Part shown: positions 18,201-25,508 of the stretch, one piece after another
Position numbering within the stretch: position 1 is the first letter of the stretch
Layout: each line of letters starts with the position of its first letter
Assembly: GCF_024757985.1 (NCBI RefSeq)
Contig: NZ_CP103289.1
Coordinates: 1,302,001-1,366,000 of the forward strand
Reading direction: 5' to 3'
Source of the DNA: Cellulomonas sp. NS3
Lineage (GTDB): Bacteria; Actinomycetota; Actinomycetes; Actinomycetales; Cellulomonadaceae
Length of the DNA: 64,000 bases
Position numbers and translations under genes: made by a program
The notes under the pieces: generated by a model
What the model saw: only the letters and a program-made list of their open reading frames with translations
What the model was told of the DNA's origin: nothing
The model's database searches: none

Positions 18201-18879
18201 GCTCGCCGAGCGCGCCCTCGCCGCGTCCCCGTCGACCGACGTCGAGCTCCCGCCGCACCTGTCCGCGTCGGCGGTCGTCCGGCTCGCCTCCGACCCGCAG
18301 GAGTTCGCCCGCGCGCTGCGCCGGCCGGTGCCGCTCGAGCCGTCGCCGCAGGCCCGGCGCGGCACGGCGTTCCACGCGTGGGTCGAGGGCTGGTTCGGCT
18401 CGGCCTCGCTCGTCGACGTCGACGACCTCCCCGGCGCCGACGACGACTCCGTGCGCGTCGACGCCGACCTCGTCGCGCTGCGCGAGGCGTTCCTCGCGAC
18501 CCCGTGGGCGCACCGCGTGCCGCTCGCGGTCGAGGTCGACATCGAGACGCCGGTCGCCGGGTACGTGCTGCGCTCACGCATCGACGCGGTGTTCGCCGAC
18601 CCCGACCGCCCCGACGTGCCCGGCGCGGTCGTCGTGGTCGACTGGAAGACGGGTGCGCCGCCGACCGACCCGGCAGCGGTGCAGGCGCGCGAGCTGCAGC
18701 TCGCCGTGTACCGGCTCGCGTGGTCGCGGTGGAAGGGCACGCCGCTCGAGCACGTCAGCGCAGCGTTCTGCTACGTGGGCGGAGGCCGCACGGTGCGCCC
18801 GGAGCGGCTGCTCGACGAGGCGGAGATCACCGCGCTGCTGCACGCCGCCGCGGCGCAGCCGTCGCGCACGAGGGGGTGA
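15202..18879 (+). CDS. adnB: AdnB subunit of AdnAB helicase-nuclease
   Basis: 1225 aa, starting at the GTG that overlaps the adnA stop. It is the lead motor: Walker A GAGSGKT (about residues 50-56), LTFTRKAAGELGDR, motif II LLDEYQDTSYAQ, GDPHQSIYGWRGAS, TIHAAKGLEWDVV and YVALTRARSALLLTG are all canonical UvrD/RecB signatures. The C-terminal RecB nuclease has SRIDAVF, VVVDWKTG and QLAVYRLAW. An Ala/Gly/Ser-rich insertion of about 60 residues (near 16880-17050) sits inside the 2B region and is not expected to fold. The frame is open for hundreds of codons upstream, inside adnA, but only the part after the adnA stop looks like protein. Confidence 0.94.
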   Translation: MNPYDDAAPAARRPVLSAPRIAELLERPSPTPEQVEVIESPLRPSLVVAGAGSGKTETMAARVVWLLANGLAAPEQVLGLTFTRKAAGELGDRVRQRLRHLARAATAQGLVLPGLPLAAAGLDPGLLDLARPTIATYNAYAASLVTDHAMRLGVEPTSRLLGEAAQWQLASQVVESWTGDLDTEAAVSTVVEALLELSGALDEHLLTPDEARAGIEGIIEAIEATPPGTPPRAPYAPITKLLGLLGERTRLLELVADYRARKRAADALDFGDQVALAARLAREVPEVGSGERARYRVVLLDEYQDTSYAQLALLGALFGDGHPVTAVGDPHQSIYGWRGASAGGLERFPSTFPVVELDEDGATRRPADVHLLSTSWRNDEAILEAANHVALPLRRASTRVEVPELAARPGAGPGLVQAHVAATLEEEAAAVARFVAERWRPAGPGIARVTAAVLCRKRAQFTVLRRALRDAGLPVEVVGLGGLLATPEVVDLVAMLQAAHDPSRGDALMRLLTGARTRLGAADLHALAAWSAELAAGLGHARRAAERRADERDGTETDPAGAAPPVLAGAASGVAGSGAAGPTSDVVGGASDAAGAPSGAPGAGSDAAGREPVAADVVDERSIVDAIDELPPPGWRSRTGRTLSDTARARLTDLAQLLRVLRSHTYLSLPELVGEAERLLGLDIEVAARAGVSAGRARAHLDAFRDVAVQFSDGADSPTLGAFLAWLAAADTRERGLDMPVAEPDPDAVQIVTIHAAKGLEWDVVAVAGMVDGGLPAIRTSGKDGPTDKAWLSGLGTLPYPLRGDRHDLPQFAYAGAADPKDLEERRRRFVEDAGQHAVAEERRLAYVALTRARSALLLTGAWWGEASQPRPPSLFLTELAEAGLVDPEAWAEEPEDGATSPRGGDDVAPVWPADPFTGPGGRSSGTRRAAVEGSARAVREAMAAASSGAGTTGARSGDAVHAGAGSTASALTADGFPEGDGPARDAAVPTPWDRTADLLLAERALAASPSTDVELPPHLSASAVVRLASDPQEFARALRRPVPLEPSPQARRGTAFHAWVEGWFGSASLVDVDDLPGADDDSVRVDADLVALREAFLATPWAHRVPLAVEVDIETPVAGYVLRSRIDAVFADPDRPDVPGAVVVVDWKTGAPPTDPAAVQARELQLAVYRLAWSRWKGTPLEHVSAAFCYVGGGRTVRPERLLDEAEITALLHAAAAQPSRTRG

Positions 18880-18892
18880 GACCGGCGCGGCC

Positions 18893-18917
18893 GGTCGAGC
18901 GGGTCAGCCGCTCGACC
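18893..18917. terminator. Hairpin between convergent adnB and phosphotransferase genes
   Basis: Perfect 10-bp inverted repeat GGTCGAGCGG / CCGCTCGACC with a 5-nt loop, between the adnB stop (18879) and the stop of the minus-strand phosphotransferase gene (18921). It is well placed to stop transcription from both sides. No U-tract is present. Confidence 0.6.
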
Positions 18918-18920
18918 CGG

Positions 18921-19865
18921 TCAGCCGGTCGAGCGACCTGCGACCGCGTCGGCCTCGCGCGTGCTCTCGTCGAGCTCGTGCAGCATCTGCACCGCGTCGT
19001 CGACCACGTCGGCGCTGCCGGTCCGCACGCCGTAGAGCAGCCAGCGCGCGAGCGCGAGCTCCCCGGCGAGCAGCGCGCGCTCCGTGAGGTGGCTGTCGGT
19101 CAGTTCCGTCCGGCGCAGCTGGTACGCCTCCATGATCGAGTCGACGGCGTCCTGCGGCGCGGCGACGAGCAGCCACGACAGGTCGTCGGCCGGGTCGGCG
19201 ACCATCGCGTCGCCCCAGTCGAGGACCCCGGTCACGGTCCGGTCGTCGACGAGGACGTGCTCGGTCGTGAGCCCGCCGTGCACGACGGTCGGCTGGAACC
19301 GCCACAGCGCGACGTCCTCGAGGCGCTCCTCCCAGCGTCGCAGCAGCGTCGTCGGGACCTTGCCGGTCCGGGCGGCCTCGTCGACCTCGGCCTGCCGCCG
19401 GTCGCGGTACGTCGTCGCGTCGTAGACGGGCAGCCCGGCGTTCTCGACGAGCGCCGTCGGCAGCTCGTGCAGCGCGCCCAGCGCACGACCGAGCGACGCC
19501 GCGAGTCCCGGCCCGGGGCGCAGGGACTCCAGCCGCAGCGGCCGGCCCGGGACCTGCGGGTAGACGACGGCCCGGCCGCCCTCGGGCAGGTGCGCGAACC
19601 CCGCGGTGCGCGGGACGTCGAACGGGAGGTGCCCTGCGTCGACCTGCCCGGCGAGGGCCTCGACGAGCTCGACCTCCGCCTCGAGCAGCGCACCGGAGCG
19701 GGCGCTCGTGGGGGACCGGACCACCCACCGCCGTCGGGCGGCGTCGATCACGACCGCAATGTCGAAGTCGCCGCCCGAGACCTCGGGGCGGCGGACGTCG
19801 TACGCGTCGAGCCCGGGCACGGCGACGGTCGCCAGGGCAGCGAGCGCGAGAGGTGAACGTGACAC
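18921..19865 (-). CDS. Phosphotransferase-fold protein with altered catalytic loop
   Basis: 314 aa, aminoglycoside/macrolide phosphotransferase (APH) superfamily. The N-lobe (about 1-100) has FDIAVVIDAARRRWVVRSPT, and the C-lobe has the DFG-equivalent GVLDWGDAMVADPADDLSW. The catalytic loop usually reads HGDLxxxNxL, but here it is HGGLTTEHVLVDD: the Asp that acts as base is Gly and the Asn is His. It may be a pseudokinase, a protein acting on a different phosphoryl donor, or a binding protein. A homologue is commonly found between AdnB and NudC in Micrococcales as I recall. I would not call it an antibiotic resistance gene. Confidence 0.8.
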   Translation of the reverse strand: MSRSPLALAALATVAVPGLDAYDVRRPEVSGGDFDIAVVIDAARRRWVVRSPTSARSGALLEAEVELVEALAGQVDAGHLPFDVPRTAGFAHLPEGGRAVVYPQVPGRPLRLESLRPGPGLAASLGRALGALHELPTALVENAGLPVYDATTYRDRRQAEVDEAARTGKVPTTLLRRWEERLEDVALWRFQPTVVHGGLTTEHVLVDDRTVTGVLDWGDAMVADPADDLSWLLVAAPQDAVDSIMEAYQLRRTELTDSHLTERALLAGELALARWLLYGVRTGSADVVDDAVQMLHELDESTREADAVAGRSTG

Positions 19866-19944
19866 CCGCTCAGCCTAAGCGCGTCGCCCACCCGGTCGTG
19901 GGTGCGTCCGCGCGTGTCTGCGATGTCGGGTTTCCCCGCGTACG

Positions 19945-20901
19945 GTGGCGGGCGTGATCGCCGAGCCGCCGCTGTCCCGCACGCGGACCGACCGTGCCGC
20001 CGACGCCCGTGTGCGCCCGGACCTGGTCCCGTCCCTGCTGACCGACCCCGCCACGCGGGTCCTGCTCGTGCACGCGGGCGCGGTGGTGACCCGCGACGAC
20101 GGGCAGGCCGCCCAGCAGCTTGCGCTGCTCGACCCGGGCGAGGCCGCGCTGCTGTCGCCGGGCGGGAAGCTCCCCGAGGGGTGGGCCTTCCTCGGGTACG
20201 ACGACGCGCCGGGCGGGGGCCGGGGGACCGCCTTCCTGGCGCGGCTCGTGCCCGACGTCGGTTCCGCCGTCCTGGTCCCGGGCGACCGGTGGTCGCCGCT
20301 GCGCGAGGTCGGCGGCGAGCTCTCGGCGCGCGACGCGGGGCTGGCGACGGCCGCGGTGGCCCTCGAGGCGTGGCACGTGCGCCACCCGCGGTGCCCGCGC
20401 TGCGGCGAGGTCACGGTCTCGCACAGCGCCGGCTGGGTGCGCCGCTGCACCGCCGACGGCTCCGACCACTACCCGCGCACGGACCCCGCGGTGATCATGG
20501 CCGTGGTCGACGGCCGCGACCGCCTGCTGCTCGGGCACTCGGCGCACTGGCCCGAGAACCGCTTCTCCACGCTGGCCGGCTTCGTCGAGCCGGGGGAGTC
20601 GGTCGAGGCGGCGATCCGCCGGGAGGTCCTCGAGGAGGTCGGTGTCACGGTCGGCGCGGTCGAGTACCGCGGGAGCCAGCCGTGGCCGTTCCCGGCGTCG
20701 CTCATGCTGGGCTTCCGGGCCCGCGCGCTGAGCGAGGTCATCACGGTCGACGGCGAGGAGGTCACGGAGGCGCGCTGGTTCGAGCGCACCGAGCTGCGCG
20801 CCGCGGTGCGCTCGGGCTCGGTGCTGCTGCCCAGCAGCACGTCGATCGCGCGGATGCTCATCGAGGAGTGGTACGGCTCGGAGCTGCCGAACGCGATCTG
20901 A
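19945..20901 (+). CDS. nudC: NAD+ diphosphatase / decapping Nudix enzyme NudC
   Basis: 318 aa from a GTG start. NudC hydrolyses NAD(H) to NMN(H) and AMP and removes NAD caps from RNA. The Nudix box is complete (about residues 212-234, GFVEPGESVEAAIRREVLEE), followed by the NudC signature SQPWPFPAS (244-252). The zinc ribbon has Cys150, Cys153 and Cys168; the fourth cysteine expected three residues after Cys168 is Asp, so His175 or nothing may complete the site. It lies between the phosphotransferase and mycoredoxin genes, as nudC does in many actinobacteria, and converges with mycoredoxin. Confidence 0.94.
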   Translation: MAGVIAEPPLSRTRTDRAADARVRPDLVPSLLTDPATRVLLVHAGAVVTRDDGQAAQQLALLDPGEAALLSPGGKLPEGWAFLGYDDAPGGGRGTAFLARLVPDVGSAVLVPGDRWSPLREVGGELSARDAGLATAAVALEAWHVRHPRCPRCGEVTVSHSAGWVRRCTADGSDHYPRTDPAVIMAVVDGRDRLLLGHSAHWPENRFSTLAGFVEPGESVEAAIRREVLEEVGVTVGAVEYRGSQPWPFPASLMLGFRARALSEVITVDGEEVTEARWFERTELRAAVRSGSVLLPSSTSIARMLIEEWYGSELPNAI

Positions 20902-20913
20902 CGACGGCCCGAC

Positions 20914-20953
20914 GGCGTCGCGGCCCGGGCGCGTCGCCGGGGCCGCGGACGCC
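20914..20953. terminator. Imperfect hairpin between convergent nudC and mycoredoxin
   Basis: An imperfect GC-rich inverted repeat has GGCGTC and GACGCC at the outside and GCGGCCC / GGGGCCGC inside, with one bulge. It lies entirely between two convergent stop codons. Bidirectional termination is inferred from position. Confidence 0.4.
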
Positions 20954-20961
20954 CGTGACGG

Positions 20962-21225
20962 TCAGGACTCCAGGCGGGCCTTGACGTCCGCGAGCGACGG
21001 GTTCGTCGCTGCCGAGCCGTCGGGGAACACGACGGTGGGGACGGTCTGGTTGCCGCCGTTGACCTGCTCGACGAACGCCGCCGCGTCGGGGTGCTCCTCG
21101 ATGTTGACCTCGGTGTAGCCGATGCCCGCGGAGTCCAGCTGCGTCTTGAGCCGGCGGCAGTAGCCGCACCACGTCGTCGAGTACATCGTGATCGAACCGG
21201 CGTCGGGCAGCGTCTGGGTGCTCAT
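20962..21225 (-). CDS. mrx1: Mycoredoxin-1-like glutaredoxin
   Basis: 87 aa from the ATG at 21225, with AGAAGGA upstream. A thioredoxin fold with the active-site motif WCGYC (TMYSTTWCGYCRRLKTQL) and the cis-proline segment TVPTVVF; the final helix is SLADVKARL. Mycoredoxins use mycothiol to reduce S-mycothiolated proteins in actinobacterial cytosol, which fits the organism type. The gene is divergent from uvrD2, as in M. tuberculosis (Rv3198A next to Rv3198c). Longer in-frame starts exist upstream but would add an Arg/Pro-rich extension without family similarity. Confidence 0.92.
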   Translation of the reverse strand: MSTQTLPDAGSITMYSTTWCGYCRRLKTQLDSAGIGYTEVNIEEHPDAAAFVEQVNGGNQTVPTVVFPDGSAATNPSLADVKARLES

Positions 21226-21409
21226 GCGTCCTTCTCTCGTGCGGTGTCGCCGTGGCCCGGGGGCGTGGCGAGGTCGGGAGTGCGTCGTCGCCCGGTCCAA
21301 CGCCGGGGACACCGGAACTCTTCCTGGCGCCGGTGCCGCGTCGCAAACGCCCGCCGGCCGCGCACAGCCGGCGACCCGCTGTCGGCGCGGGCTGAGACAA
21401 TCGACCACG

Positions 21410-23476
21410 ATGTCCGCCGACGCCCTCCTCGATGCCCTCGACCCCGACCAGCGCGCGGTCGCGCTCGCGCTCACCGGACCGGTGTGCGTGCTCGCGGGAG
21501 CCGGCACGGGCAAGACGCGCGCGATCACGCACCGCATCGCGTACGGCGTCCGGACCGGCGTCTACCGCCCGACGACCGTCCTCGCCGTCACGTTCACCGC
21601 GCGTGCGGCCGGCGAGATGCGCACGCGGCTGCGCGAGCTCGGCGTCGCGGGGGTGCAGGCCCGCACGTTCCACGCGGCGGCCCTGCGCCAGCTCGGGTAC
21701 TTCTGGCCCAAGGTCGTCGGGGGAGCGCCCCCGCGGATCCTCGAGCACAAGGCGCCGGCCGTCGCGGACGCGGCGCACCGGCTGGGCCTGTCGGTCGACC
21801 GCGTGGCGATCCGCGACCTGTCCTCGGAGGTCGAGTGGGCCAAGGTCTCGCTCGTGACCGCGGACGACTACGTGCGTGCCACCACGGCGATCGACCGCCC
21901 GGCGCCCGCGGGGTACGACCGGCAGGCCGTGGCCCGGCTCATCGCCGCCTACGAGGACGCGAAGACCGAGCGCGGGGTCATCGACTTCGAGGACGTCCTG
22001 CTGATGCTCGCCGACATGCTCGCGGGCCGCGACGACGTCGCCGAGCAGGTGCGGATGCAGTACCGGCACTTCGTGGTGGACGAGTACCAGGACGTGTCGC
22101 CGCTGCAGCAGTTCCTGCTCGACCAGTGGCTCGGGGGACGTCAGGAGCTGTGCGTCGTCGGGGACCCGAGCCAGACCATCTACTCGTTCACGGGCGCGAC
22201 CCCGCACCACCTGCTCACGTTCACCGCGGCGCACCCCAAGGCGCAGGTGGTCCGGCTCGTGCGCGACTACCGCTCGACCCCCCAGGTCGTGAGCCTCGCG
22301 AACCGTCTCCTGGCGCCCAAGCACGCGCCCGGCTCGGCGGCCCGTCGCCGGGGACCGGCTGCGCCGCTCGAGCTCGTGGCGCAGCGCCCGTCCGGCCCGC
22401 CGGTCACCTACACCGCGTACGACGACGACGAGGCGGAGGCCGCGGGCATCGCCGAGCGCGCCGCGCGCCTCATCGCCGCGGGGACGCGTCCGAGCGAGAT
22501 CGCGGTCCTGTACCGGACGAACGCGCAGTCCGAGGCGTTCGAGCAGGCGTTCGCCGCGGCGGACATCGGCTACCTCGTGCGCGGCGGCGAGCGGTTCTTC
22601 GCCCGCCGTGAGGTGCGGGACGCGCTCGTCCTGCTGCGCGGTGCGGGCCGCGCGGTGGACGCCGACGCGGCGATGCCCGACGTCGTGCGCGACGTGCTGC
22701 TCTCCGCGGGCTGGGCGCCGGCGCCGCCCGCGACGCGCGGCGCCGCCCGCGAGCGCTGGGAGTCGATGCAGGCGCTCGTCGCGCTCGCGGACGACCTCGA
22801 AGCGGCGGCGCAGGAGACCGGCGGCCACGCGAGCCTCGCGGACCTCGTCGCCGAGCTCGACGAGCGCGCCGCCGCCCAGCACGCCCCGACCGTCGAGGGC
22901 GTCACGCTCGCGTCGCTGCACGCGGCCAAGGGCCTCGAGTGGGACGCCGTCTTCCTCGCGGGGCTCAGCGAGGGCCTCATGCCGATCTCGCTCGCGGAGA
23001 CCGACGCGTCGATCGCCGAGGAGCGCCGGCTCCTCTACGTCGGCATCACGCGTGCGCGCGAGCACCTCGCGCTGTCCTACGCCCGGGCGCGCAACCCCGG
23101 TGGCCGGGCATCCCGGCGCCGGACGCGGTTCCTCGACGGCCTCTGGCCGCAGGAGGAGCGGCGCGGCGGCAGCGGCCGGACGCCCGAGAGGTACCGCGCA
23201 CCCGAGCCCGGGCCGCGCCGGGCGCTCTCGGGGGACGTCGACGGCGAGATCTACGCCCGCCTGCGCGAGTGGCGCGCGTCGGTCGCCCTCGAGACGTCCC
23301 GCCCCGCGTACACCGTGCTCGTCGACACGACGCTCGAGTCCATCGCAGAGCTGCGCCCGGCGTCGATCGCGGAGCTCGCCCGGATCAACGGGATCGGCCC
23401 GGCCAAGATCGACCGGTACGGCGCGACGCTCCTGTCGATCGTCGCGTCGGGCTCGTCGCGCGCGACGAGCGCCTAG
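21410..23476 (+). CDS. uvrD2: UvrD2-type SF1 DNA helicase with HRDC domain
   Basis: 688 aa from the ATG at 21410. A 3'-5' superfamily 1A helicase for DNA repair. Motifs: Walker A GAGTGKT (about 30-36), AVTFTARAAGEMRTRLREL, motif II VVDEYQDVSPLQQ, GDPSQTIYSFTGA, SLHAAKGLEWDAV and YVGITRAREHLALSY. A linker rich in Arg, Gly and Pro leads to a C-terminal HRDC domain (about 615-685, ARLREWRASVA through INGIGPAKIDRYG). No cysteine cluster is present, although the mycobacterial protein has a tetracysteine element, so this is a shorter form. It is divergent from mycoredoxin; 184 bp between them hold both promoters. Confidence 0.93.
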   Translation: MSADALLDALDPDQRAVALALTGPVCVLAGAGTGKTRAITHRIAYGVRTGVYRPTTVLAVTFTARAAGEMRTRLRELGVAGVQARTFHAAALRQLGYFWPKVVGGAPPRILEHKAPAVADAAHRLGLSVDRVAIRDLSSEVEWAKVSLVTADDYVRATTAIDRPAPAGYDRQAVARLIAAYEDAKTERGVIDFEDVLLMLADMLAGRDDVAEQVRMQYRHFVVDEYQDVSPLQQFLLDQWLGGRQELCVVGDPSQTIYSFTGATPHHLLTFTAAHPKAQVVRLVRDYRSTPQVVSLANRLLAPKHAPGSAARRRGPAAPLELVAQRPSGPPVTYTAYDDDEAEAAGIAERAARLIAAGTRPSEIAVLYRTNAQSEAFEQAFAAADIGYLVRGGERFFARREVRDALVLLRGAGRAVDADAAMPDVVRDVLLSAGWAPAPPATRGAARERWESMQALVALADDLEAAAQETGGHASLADLVAELDERAAAQHAPTVEGVTLASLHAAKGLEWDAVFLAGLSEGLMPISLAETDASIAEERRLLYVGITRAREHLALSYARARNPGGRASRRRTRFLDGLWPQEERRGGSGRTPERYRAPEPGPRRALSGDVDGEIYARLREWRASVALETSRPAYTVLVDTTLESIAELRPASIAELARINGIGPAKIDRYGATLLSIVASGSSRATSA

Positions 23477-23531
23477 AGCGCCCAGCGCCCAGCGCCGAGC
23501 GCCCTGCGACGAGCGCGAGGCAGCCGCCCGC

Positions 23532-24515
23532 TCAGCCGACCCGCTCCGGCGCCGCCTCGTCCCACCACGCCAGGACCCGGGTCCCGTAGAAGGTGAGCCA
23601 CCGCGACGGCTCACCCGGGGGCACGTCGACCTCGAACCACACACGCCCGGGCTGACCCGCCTCCTGGAGCCACGTCCCGTCGGCCTGCCGGGCGCCGCGC
23701 ACGACGTCGACGGCGTCGGCGAGCCGGGGGTCCGGCGGGAGCCCGTCGTGCAGCGCGGCGGCCCGCAGGTGGTCGAGCGCCCGCAGCGCGCTGTACGCCC
23801 ACCGGAACGGGTACGCGAGCCGCGTCGCCCACGGCCCCACGAGCTCACCGGTCGACGCGGTGTACAGGAGCCGGCGCGCCAGCAGGTACTCCTCCCCGGC
23901 CCGCCGCGCGGCGCGCAGCTCGTCGGTCCCGCCGGTCGCGACCTCGTGCGCCAGCAGTCCGCGCAGCGCGTTGAGCGTCGAGTGGAACGAGGACCGCGTC
24001 GAGCCCTCGACCCACGCGCAGTTCCAGCCGCCGTCGGGCAGACGGTGCTCCAGAAACCACGCCGCGAGGCGGGACACGTCGACGCCCAGCCAGGCACCGT
24101 TGGCGAGCGTGCAGCCGTTGATGCAGCAGTCGACCTCGCCGTCCCAGTACGGCAGGTCGTCGTACTCCCACCGGCAGTGGCGCGCGAGCAGCTCCGCGGT
24201 GCCGTCGAGCGCCGCGGCGTCGACCCCCCACTCGCGCAGCGCGGTGAGCGACCACGTCGTCGCGACCCACGGCTGGCCCTCCTCGCCGGAGGGCTCCGCG
24301 CCCTCGACCGGTGCGGGGAAGTAGGCGCCGCCCGCCCACTGCCCGTCGGGGTCCTGCCGCGCGAGCAGGCGGGCCCCGAACCCCTCGGTCGCGACGCGCG
24401 CGCGTGTCGCCTCCCAGACCTCGGGCGGCGCACCCGCGAGGTCGCGCTCGACCTGCCACCGCAACGCCGGGTCGGCGTCGCGCAGCCAGTCCAGGAGCGC
24501 GCGGTCGAGCGCCAT
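23532..24515 (-). CDS. Terpenoid cyclase/prenyltransferase-fold protein
   Basis: 327 aa. Repeated QDPDGQW, LPDGGWNC and QADGTWLQE motifs (the QxDGxW pattern) and a helical repeat mark the alpha/alpha-barrel fold of squalene/prenyl cyclases. The acidic DxDD motif of class II cyclases is not evident, and several cysteines (DCCINGC) sit around the centre, so cyclase chemistry is doubtful. The protein has no signal peptide. It starts at ATG 24515 and lies between uvrD2 and the whiB7 leader, in the opposite direction to both. Such solitary proteins are often annotated as squalene-cyclase-like with no known activity. Confidence 0.75.
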   Translation of the reverse strand: MALDRALLDWLRDADPALRWQVERDLAGAPPEVWEATRARVATEGFGARLLARQDPDGQWAGGAYFPAPVEGAEPSGEEGQPWVATTWSLTALREWGVDAAALDGTAELLARHCRWEYDDLPYWDGEVDCCINGCTLANGAWLGVDVSRLAAWFLEHRLPDGGWNCAWVEGSTRSSFHSTLNALRGLLAHEVATGGTDELRAARRAGEEYLLARRLLYTASTGELVGPWATRLAYPFRWAYSALRALDHLRAAALHDGLPPDPRLADAVDVVRGARQADGTWLQEAGQPGRVWFEVDVPPGEPSRWLTFYGTRVLAWWDEAAPERVG

Positions 24516-24685
24516 GCGGGCACGCTACCCCGCGCCTCCCGCGAGGGGAACGCCGGGCGCGGGACGGTGCGTCGGGCGGTCCTGCCCGGGGTGTCGAACG
24601 GCTCGCCGACGCCGCTTCGTGGGGCCGTGCCCCGGTTCCCGGGCGGGTCGCCGAGGGGTCGGAAAAACTTCTCGAAGTCAGGTCG

Positions 24686-24724
24686 TTAATTCGGTTGTGT
24701 GCCTCTGACGGCCACCCTTAGGGT
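24686..24724 (+). promoter_or_regulatory. Putative WhiB7-autoregulated promoter
   Basis: TTAATT (24686-24691) lies three bases upstream of a -35-like TTGTGT (24695-24700), followed by an 18-bp spacer and a -10-like TAGGGT (24719-24724). A short AT-rich box immediately 5' of the -35 is the known signature of WhiB7-dependent promoters, where WhiB7 bound to the housekeeping sigma factor reads it with its AT-hook. The surrounding DNA is otherwise very GC-rich, so the box stands out. It drives the leader and whiB7 itself. The sequence is seen directly; autoregulation follows from family knowledge. Confidence 0.7.
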
Positions 24725-24793
24725 GAGTCACGTCCTTGTAGGAGGGCTGCGCCGAAGAGGCCCGGCCGGTGATGAGAGGTGGTGGGAGAGCTG

Positions 24794-24988
24794 ATGGAGA
24801 ACACAACCGTCGTGAAGCGGCAGTCGACGTTCGCGATCACGTTCGTCCCGCGCTCCCTCGCGCCCATCTCCGCATGGCTCGAGGGGACAGCTGTGCCCAT
24901 GGCCAGCACCCAGGGAATCGGCGGCGATCACAAGCGCACGTACCGCCGTCGCCCGATGAACCACCCCGACTTCGCACCAGGAACTTGA
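24794..24988 (+). CDS. whiB7 leader peptide (upstream ORF)
   Basis: 64 codons from the ATG at 24794, with GGGAG five bases upstream. The product begins MENTTVVKRQSTFAITFVPR and ends with a basic stretch (HKRTYRRRPMNHPDFAPGT). It lies wholly in the untranslated leader between the promoter and the intrinsic terminator, and its stop is 20 nt before the terminator stem. In Streptomyces and mycobacteria, translation of such an ORF couples ribosome stalling by antibiotics to read-through into whiB7/wblC. A shifted frame over the same bases also lacks stops, but this one has the ribosome site. The peptide probably acts in cis and may have no role of its own. Confidence 0.75.
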   Translation: MENTTVVKRQSTFAITFVPRSLAPISAWLEGTAVPMASTQGIGGDHKRTYRRRPMNHPDFAPGT

Positions 24989-25008
24989 TGGTCTGACGAC
25001 CGTCTTCC

Positions 25009-25050
25009 AGGCCGCGGAGTCCACTCGGATCCGCGGCCTTCGTCTTTTCT
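25009..25050 (+). terminator. Intrinsic terminator/attenuator in whiB7 leader
   Basis: Perfect 10-bp stem AGGCCGCGGA (25009-25018) / TCCGCGGCCT (25030-25039) with an 11-nt loop, followed by a T-rich run (CTTTTC within TTCGTCTTTTCT). It is the only canonical hairpin plus T-tract I see in the window. It lies between the leader ORF stop and the whiB7 ribosome site, so transcription would end there unless the upstream RNA refolds when ribosomes stall on the leader ORF. Confidence 0.85.
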
Positions 25051-25132
25051 CCCGATGTCGGGGGAGCGGCGCAGGTACCGGTGATCCGGAAAACCAGCAG
25101 ACGCTCACCAGCAAGGACATCAGGAGGACATC

Positions 25133-25486
25133 GTGCGGCTCACGACGCTGCTCGACACGGTGAACCAGGGCGGATCCGGCCCGTGGCCCCCGAGCCCGGT
25201 CATCACGACGGACGAGAACAACCAGCAGTTCGACCAGATGGTCGCGGGTCTCATCCCGTGCCGCTCGAACGACCCCGAGCTCTGGTTCGCGGAGCAGACC
25301 GCCCAGGTCGAGCTCGCCAAGGCCCTGTGCCGGGAGTGCCCCCTCGTCGAGGGGTGCCTCGCGGGCGCGGTCGAGCGTGCCGAGCCGTGGGGGGTCTGGG
25401 GCGGAGAGGTCTTCGTCGGCGGCGTGGTCGTCGCCACGAAGAGGGGCCGGGGACGGCCCCGGAAGTCCGCCGCTCCGGCGGCATGA
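25133..25486 (+). CDS. whiB7: WhiB7 transcriptional regulator of intrinsic drug resistance
   Basis: 117 aa from a GTG start with AGGAGG upstream. A WhiB-like iron-sulfur protein: Cys43, Cys66, Cys69 and Cys75 hold a 4Fe-4S cluster, GVWGG (87-91) is the sigma-contact turn, and the C-terminus carries the AT-hook RGRGRPRK (104-111) that distinguishes WhiB7 from other WhiB proteins. WhiB7 binds domain 4 of the primary sigma factor and activates ribosome-protection, efflux and drug-modification genes after ribosome-targeting antibiotics or metabolic stress. Expression here is likely set by autoregulation and leader attenuation (24686-25050). It converges with the ThiF-like gene. Confidence 0.96.
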   Translation: MRLTTLLDTVNQGGSGPWPPSPVITTDENNQQFDQMVAGLIPCRSNDPELWFAEQTAQVELAKALCRECPLVEGCLAGAVERAEPWGVWGGEVFVGGVVVATKRGRGRPRKSAAPAA

Positions 25487-25508
25487 CGGCCCGCGGGGCT
25501 CGTGACGG

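Noticed and set aside
18921-19865. Antibiotic (macrolide/aminoglycoside) resistance phosphotransferase
   Set aside because: The catalytic Asp and Asn are missing and the gene sits in a conserved housekeeping order, so resistance is not supported.
24769-24996. Alternative small ORF in a different frame over the whiB7 leader
   Set aside because: It lacks a well-spaced ribosome site, while the ATG at 24794 has GGGAG at the right distance and ends just before the terminator.
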